Shown in pieces: positions 59,845 through 64,000 of a stretch of DNA of 64,000 nucleotides. Under the pieces are notes generated by a model. That model searched no databases. It had not been told where the DNA came from and worked only from the letters and a program-made list of their open reading frames with translations. Position 1 is the stretch's first letter, and each line of letters starts with the position of its first letter. The stretch is from Chaunax sp. Z400 (lineage: Eukaryota; Chordata; Actinopteri; Lophiiformes; Chaunacidae): contig CM075184.1 in the NCBI GenBank assembly GCA_037577475.1, positions 13,352,594-13,416,593 of the forward strand. The letters run 5' to 3'. A program made the translations under genes and the position numbers.

Positions 59845-61033
59845 CTGAAGGACACAAACACAAAAGTTAAGAAGTTAAGGAATGAAACAAAACACATCTC
59901 CTGGTCTGTACTGACGGTTTACCTGCACAAGTCTACAAATAGACACAGATGAGGGCAAACATATGCCTCAATATGCACAAAAATAATTTACTTCCAAATC
60001 AAGGTCAATGATACACCAGTGTGATAAAATGACTTTGCATCTACATTATCAGTGCACGTCTTCATAATAAAGTATCTTGTAGCAGAATATGATAAGACCT
60101 GAGGATGTTAATGATTAACCACAGATCAACAAATCACTTTTAAAGACTGAATCAAGAATATAATAACCAATAAAGTGTCTGATAAATCATTTTCATCCAC
60201 GTAGGTGTTTTCAGCAGCTGGGCTAATATTTTAAGGCTACAGTAAAGAGTGAATGACACCCAGTAACCTGAAATATGTTGTCGGGAGATCAGGATACTAT
60301 AAAACAAGCATGAATTACCCAGGATCGCCTTCCACGGGTGTATTTCAATGACACATTTTCCTGATAAAATATTGAACAGAAGTTTTGAGGTATGTCCCGG
60401 AAACCCTCATCTGTGACAAATCCCACTCACAGAAAGGAGCCACAATTAAACTTGTAAATTGGACATAAACAAAATGAAAACAACAAAAATCCCTAAATAA
60501 CAAACGGCACCACTTCAGTACTTGGTTATTGTGGGTAGAAAGTTTCGTGAAAAAATATTATTATCATCATTATCATTATCATTTTTGAGTTATGCTCTGG
60601 AAACGAGATGTGGCAGACTGGACACGTGGGACTGACTCACTTCTGAGGCGGGGAATAATAAAGGCATTTGCAGACTACTTTATAAGTTCCTTTTAAGTTT
60701 GCTCTCATCTATTTAGTTTTCCAGAACAGCTTGTAGATTTTGCAGAACTATCACCTCTGAATTCTTGCATTATGTTTGGCTATTTGTTGAGTAACGACAA
60801 GTAGAAAAGGAATGGGAGCAGCATTCTTCAGTAAGGGTGAGCGGTTAAATCAATGGTTTTATTACAAATTGTCAACTCAAGTCTATATTCCCATCATTTG
60901 AATGCATATCTATAATAAGATTCCTTGACAGTGTCTCTACACACTATCCACCCTCACAATTCCCTTTGTTACTGGACATAGTAAATGAAACCATTCTCAT
61001 TCTTAAAATGCTGCAAACTGGGGAGACACTCAC
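59845..61033 (-). other. tle3: tle3 intron
   Basis: 1.19 kb between the two Q-domain exons. It is AT-rich intronic sequence with no recognisable repeat or extra exon. Confidence 0.8.
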
Positions 61034-61096
61034 CTCTTGTGACAAGAATGGCATGATCTGAGCCAGAATTGCATTGAGACGTTTGGCAATCTCAGT
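61034..61096 (-). CDS. tle3: tle3 exon: Q domain, second amphipathic helix
   Basis: 63 nt, 21 codons, phase 0 at both ends. It begins TEIAKRLNAIL and ends MPFLSQE. This is part of the glutamine-rich Q domain, whose coiled coil lets TLE proteins form tetramers and bind TCF/LEF. The acceptor (ctcctacag) and donor (GAG then gtgagtg) are strong. It is the most 5' exon in the window. The preceding exon, expected to end with a sequence like NIEMHKQ, was looked for up to 64000 and not found. Confidence 0.95.
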
Positions 61097-61299
61097 CTGT
61101 AGGAGAAGAGAGAGAGAAAACATCAGGATGATAGTCCTTCAGTGGTCTGCACGTCACGGACAATGCTCTAATTAAGCAGTTTAACTACGTCTAAAACAAA
61201 AGGGGGACCATTTGTGTTCACACACACACACACAAACAAATGTTTCACCATCCATTTGGATAGACCATGTATTTCTTAACTAAATTGGGACCGCCTCAG

Positions 61300-61430
61300 A
61301 ACAAATTTACTTCCCCCTCTCTCCTGCCTCCATTAGAATCAGCCCTTATTTCATTAGGAGGCTGAAATATGCTAATACCATCTGGCTGGGGTGACCATAA
61401 TGAGGCCCATACTTCATAATTACGACCCAC
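61300..61430. promoter_or_regulatory. candidate conserved non-coding element in tle3 intron
   Basis: Non-repetitive, evenly mixed composition with several AT-rich homeodomain-like cores (ATTAG, TAATAC, CATAATG, ATAATTAC). It looks like constrained intronic sequence rather than decayed repeat. No alignment was possible, so the call rests on texture only. Confidence 0.25.
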
Positions 61431-61866
61431 AGAGAGGAGGGTGGGGCGAGCTGAGGCAGACAGGTTAACTGACTGGCTCATCTATCAGAGGCATCTTTGG
61501 TATCGACCGTGCAATATTAGCTGGGACAGTAAGCTGATACTGCAGGGCTTGACGAACATAGAGCACTTTACAGCGCTGCTTTTGGACAAATGGATATGCT
61601 GCATTGCCCACCTACCGCATTTGAATGTCCCAAGACATTTTGCCCAAACCCATTTCCTTTTTTAAAAATCTTTACGGACAGGGGAGAACGAAGAGGAGTG
61701 GGAGAGGAACAGAAAAGTAGAAAGCTGAATAAAGTAGAAGAGGTGGGGCGTGTGGGTGATGAATGGTGCTGTGAAATGCTCTGATTTGACACTAAGGTAA
61801 TGTAGTTTGACTGAACCGAGGGAGGTGAACTAATTGATTCTGAGAGATTAGGGGTGGAGGCCCAGC

Positions 61867-61868
<2 letters not shown>

Positions 61869-61913
<45 letters not shown>

Positions 61914-61923
61914 GGGGGGGGGG
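61869..61923. repeat. (GT)n followed by a 27-nt G run
   Basis: About 14 GT units run into an uninterrupted run of 27 G (61897-61923). On the transcribed strand this is a C run followed by (AC)n within the tle3 intron. It is prone to slippage and to sequencing or assembly error, so its length is unreliable. Confidence 0.95.
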
Positions 61924-62319
61924 TGTCCTTCCTGCAGTCTTATAGGCTGCAGCATTCCACTCATTTTCTCCCTTAACCTTGTTTGACTGTGAAAGGGGGT
62001 GGAGGAGGAGAAGGAAAGTGGAAATGGGTGACAGGAGGTGTCTGTAGCTTTTTGCACAACCCTCTGTGTCAGTCTTTTCATTTTGTAGGAGAGGAGAAGG
62101 GGGGAAAAAAAGGAAAGAAAAGGAGGGGGACAGACCTTTGCTGGCCTGTCAGGAATTATCTCACAACCCCCCGTCTGACCTTAGACGCACTAAGCTTTCT
62201 CTCTCCATCTAGCCTCCACCTCCTCCGAATGCTTCTTCACACCCCCTCCTTTCTCAGCTACTCTCCTCCGTGCCCTCCCTCCTTCCTCATCTTCCTCTCT
62301 CATCTTCCCCCTCTTCTGT

Positions 62320-62480
62320 TGCTGGGGTAACGCTATCTGGCATGGCTGATCGTTATGTAAATTGGGCTGGGGCCCTGACCAGAACAGCCTGTAAAATCAT
62401 ATTAGGCGCAGCAAAGAGGCAGGTCATTAAATTGAATTTTCGGCCTGTCGATCTGATCGGCAGGGGAAATTAATGAGGGA
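62320..62480. promoter_or_regulatory. candidate conserved non-coding element in tle3 intron
   Basis: A complex, low-repeat stretch directly after a simple pyrimidine tract. It includes GTTATGTAAATTGGG, CATTAAATTGAATTTT and GGGGAAATTAATGAGG, which resemble octamer- and homeobox-type sites. The sharp change from simple sequence to complex sequence suggests constraint. Function is inferred only. Confidence 0.3.
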
Positions 62481-64000
62481 TAACTGGGAGTGGGGAGGGG
62501 GCTGAATGGCGGGCTGGTATAGAGGGAGAGAGAAAGAAGGGGAGAGCTCTATGGAGACTCATAAACCATCATCATTAGCGGGGGCTGGATACAATGACAC
62601 ACAGTAGGATTAGAGTGTTTCAGTATCACACCACTTCTCTGGAAATGGCTGCAAGAGGAGCAACATGGGGCTTGTAGGACACAGCGGTGTGCTGCTGCCC
62701 TCAGCTATTACAACAACATTACAAACCCTCACCACAAACTGATTCACAAAGAAAGGCATGCATTTATTCATTGCAAATCACCACTAGAATCACTATTTGA
62801 AAGCAAAAACATTCATCGAACTCAGATGCACTGTGTTCAGAGCATTTCGTCTTGAAACACACGGGTTTCTCTCAGCAGCTTGTTGTGGAGGTTGAGCTGA
62901 AGCACCAGGTACTTTGAGAGCTGAGGCCATGCAAATATGTCTCGTATATCAACGTGGGAAACATACTGTAAACCCCCTCAACTGAATGACCAAGCCTATA
63001 TCAGCTGCATCTTGTCCTTCCTTTTCCAACATAGTCACTCCACTCTGCTCAGACATGAGTTCACGTTAGCGAGGGCAAATAGACACATGGCTTATTTACA
63101 CACCTTTTTCGCTGCCTTTTATAAAAAAAGATACTGATAACACATCACATCCAATGACTCACAGAACTCTTGAATGACTCCCACTTTACTTCGGAGGCCC
63201 TATTTTCCACAGAGCTTTTAGTGGCAGAGACCGGCACTGGAAAGAGTTTATTGTCACTTGAAGCCACTGAAAACAGAAGCCTTAGAGCCGGCAGAAGCTT
63301 TTCACCACAGCTCCACAATTACAGGTACTCAGGGTTGTCTAGTAGCACCACAGATTGGAGAGGCTCTCTCTCTCTCCGTTGCATTCCTCTGTCAATGGTG
63401 CGTTGAAAGCCATTTGGCTGTTTGTCGCTCGAGGCATTAGGCCCCAAGTAGAGAGCAGAGTCTCTGACGAGGATTCAATTGGCGAGGAAAACAAGTGGCA
63501 TATGATGGGGGGAGGGCAGAGATAGTTGTTTGGGAATTATCTTCTCAGCCAGAGCAGAGGAAGAAAGAGGCACTTAGAGGTATCTTGTTCATTACAAATG
63601 CATGAAGAATATTTTGCATGTTCCTTCTATTTTGAGCTCGCGCACACAAAATTGAAGTGACATCCATTTTTGCAGAAGAGTGTATTGCAAGTGGGCTGTT
63701 TTCCAACAGATTACATCTGATTTCGTTAGAGCTCAAATCATCATGTAGACGATGTTTTTTTTTATAGATTTAATTTTGGATTGTTCATTTTACATGCACA
63801 CACGTACACAATGAGTCCCCCCCCCCCCATTCAACCAAATTGACAACTGACAAAGAAAACCACCGTCAGTTGGTTGAGCACACATGCACGCAGCAACTAA
63901 TTGTGTAACACTGCTCTACGAGGCCTTCTGGCCTGGCTTTCAGAATAAAGCAGGTCTCACAGCCTCCAATAACCTCGTCAACCTCCCCTGAGATAGTGTG

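Larger units (their letters stand above)
61097..64000 (-). other. tle3: tle3 intron (5' part), open at the window edge
   Basis: No coding exon was found in these 2.9 kb. The stretch holds a GT/G homopolymer block (61869-61923), a pyrimidine-rich stretch (62160-62330), two candidate conserved blocks (61300-61430 and 62320-62480) and otherwise ordinary intronic sequence. The preceding tle3 exon must lie past 64000. Confidence 0.8.

Overview
The window looks like teleost fish nuclear DNA. It is AT-rich, full of CA/TG, AT and AAT microsatellites, and carries fish-type repeat remnants: Tc1/mariner, hAT-like and CACTG-ended miniature elements, and L2/Rex-like LINE tails. The one protein-coding gene has GT-AG introns and is vertebrate-like. 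No bacterial, organellar or RNA genes were seen.

The gene is a Groucho/TLE transcriptional corepressor on the minus strand, best matched to TLE3 (fish tle3a or tle3b). Sixteen coding exons were placed base by base between 61096 and 41685, and every splice phase fits. Together they encode 685 residues: the end of the Q domain, then the GP, CcN and SP regions and the complete WD40 propeller with the family C terminus and stop codon. The first exons, which encode roughly the first 78 residues, and the promoter lie beyond base 64000. The 3' UTR probably runs to about 40320, where there are three AATAAA signals. Two probable splice variants sit at the Q/GP junction: a 10-codon downstream 5' splice site (59740-59769) and a 39-nt in-frame candidate microexon (56552-56590).

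Bases 1 to about 40300, downstream of the gene, hold no gene I can support. This stretch is a gene desert with decayed transposable elements: a CACTG-ended element (451-1588), a palindromic element whose left arm is a 54-bp tandem repeat (9262-9852), two related GGCC/TTTACATGA elements (9880-10325 and 21660-22160), LINE tails near 14.1, 27.2, 28.7 and 37.0 kb, a Tc1 transposase relic (26948-27205), and several short MITEs. Some non-repetitive stretches rich in TAAT-type sites look like conserved non-coding elements, which would suit a developmental regulator locus. That is inference only.

No new multi-gene system is present. The most useful leads are the candidate tle3 microexon, the extended exon form, the asymmetric palindromic minisatellite element and the candidate conserved non-coding blocks.
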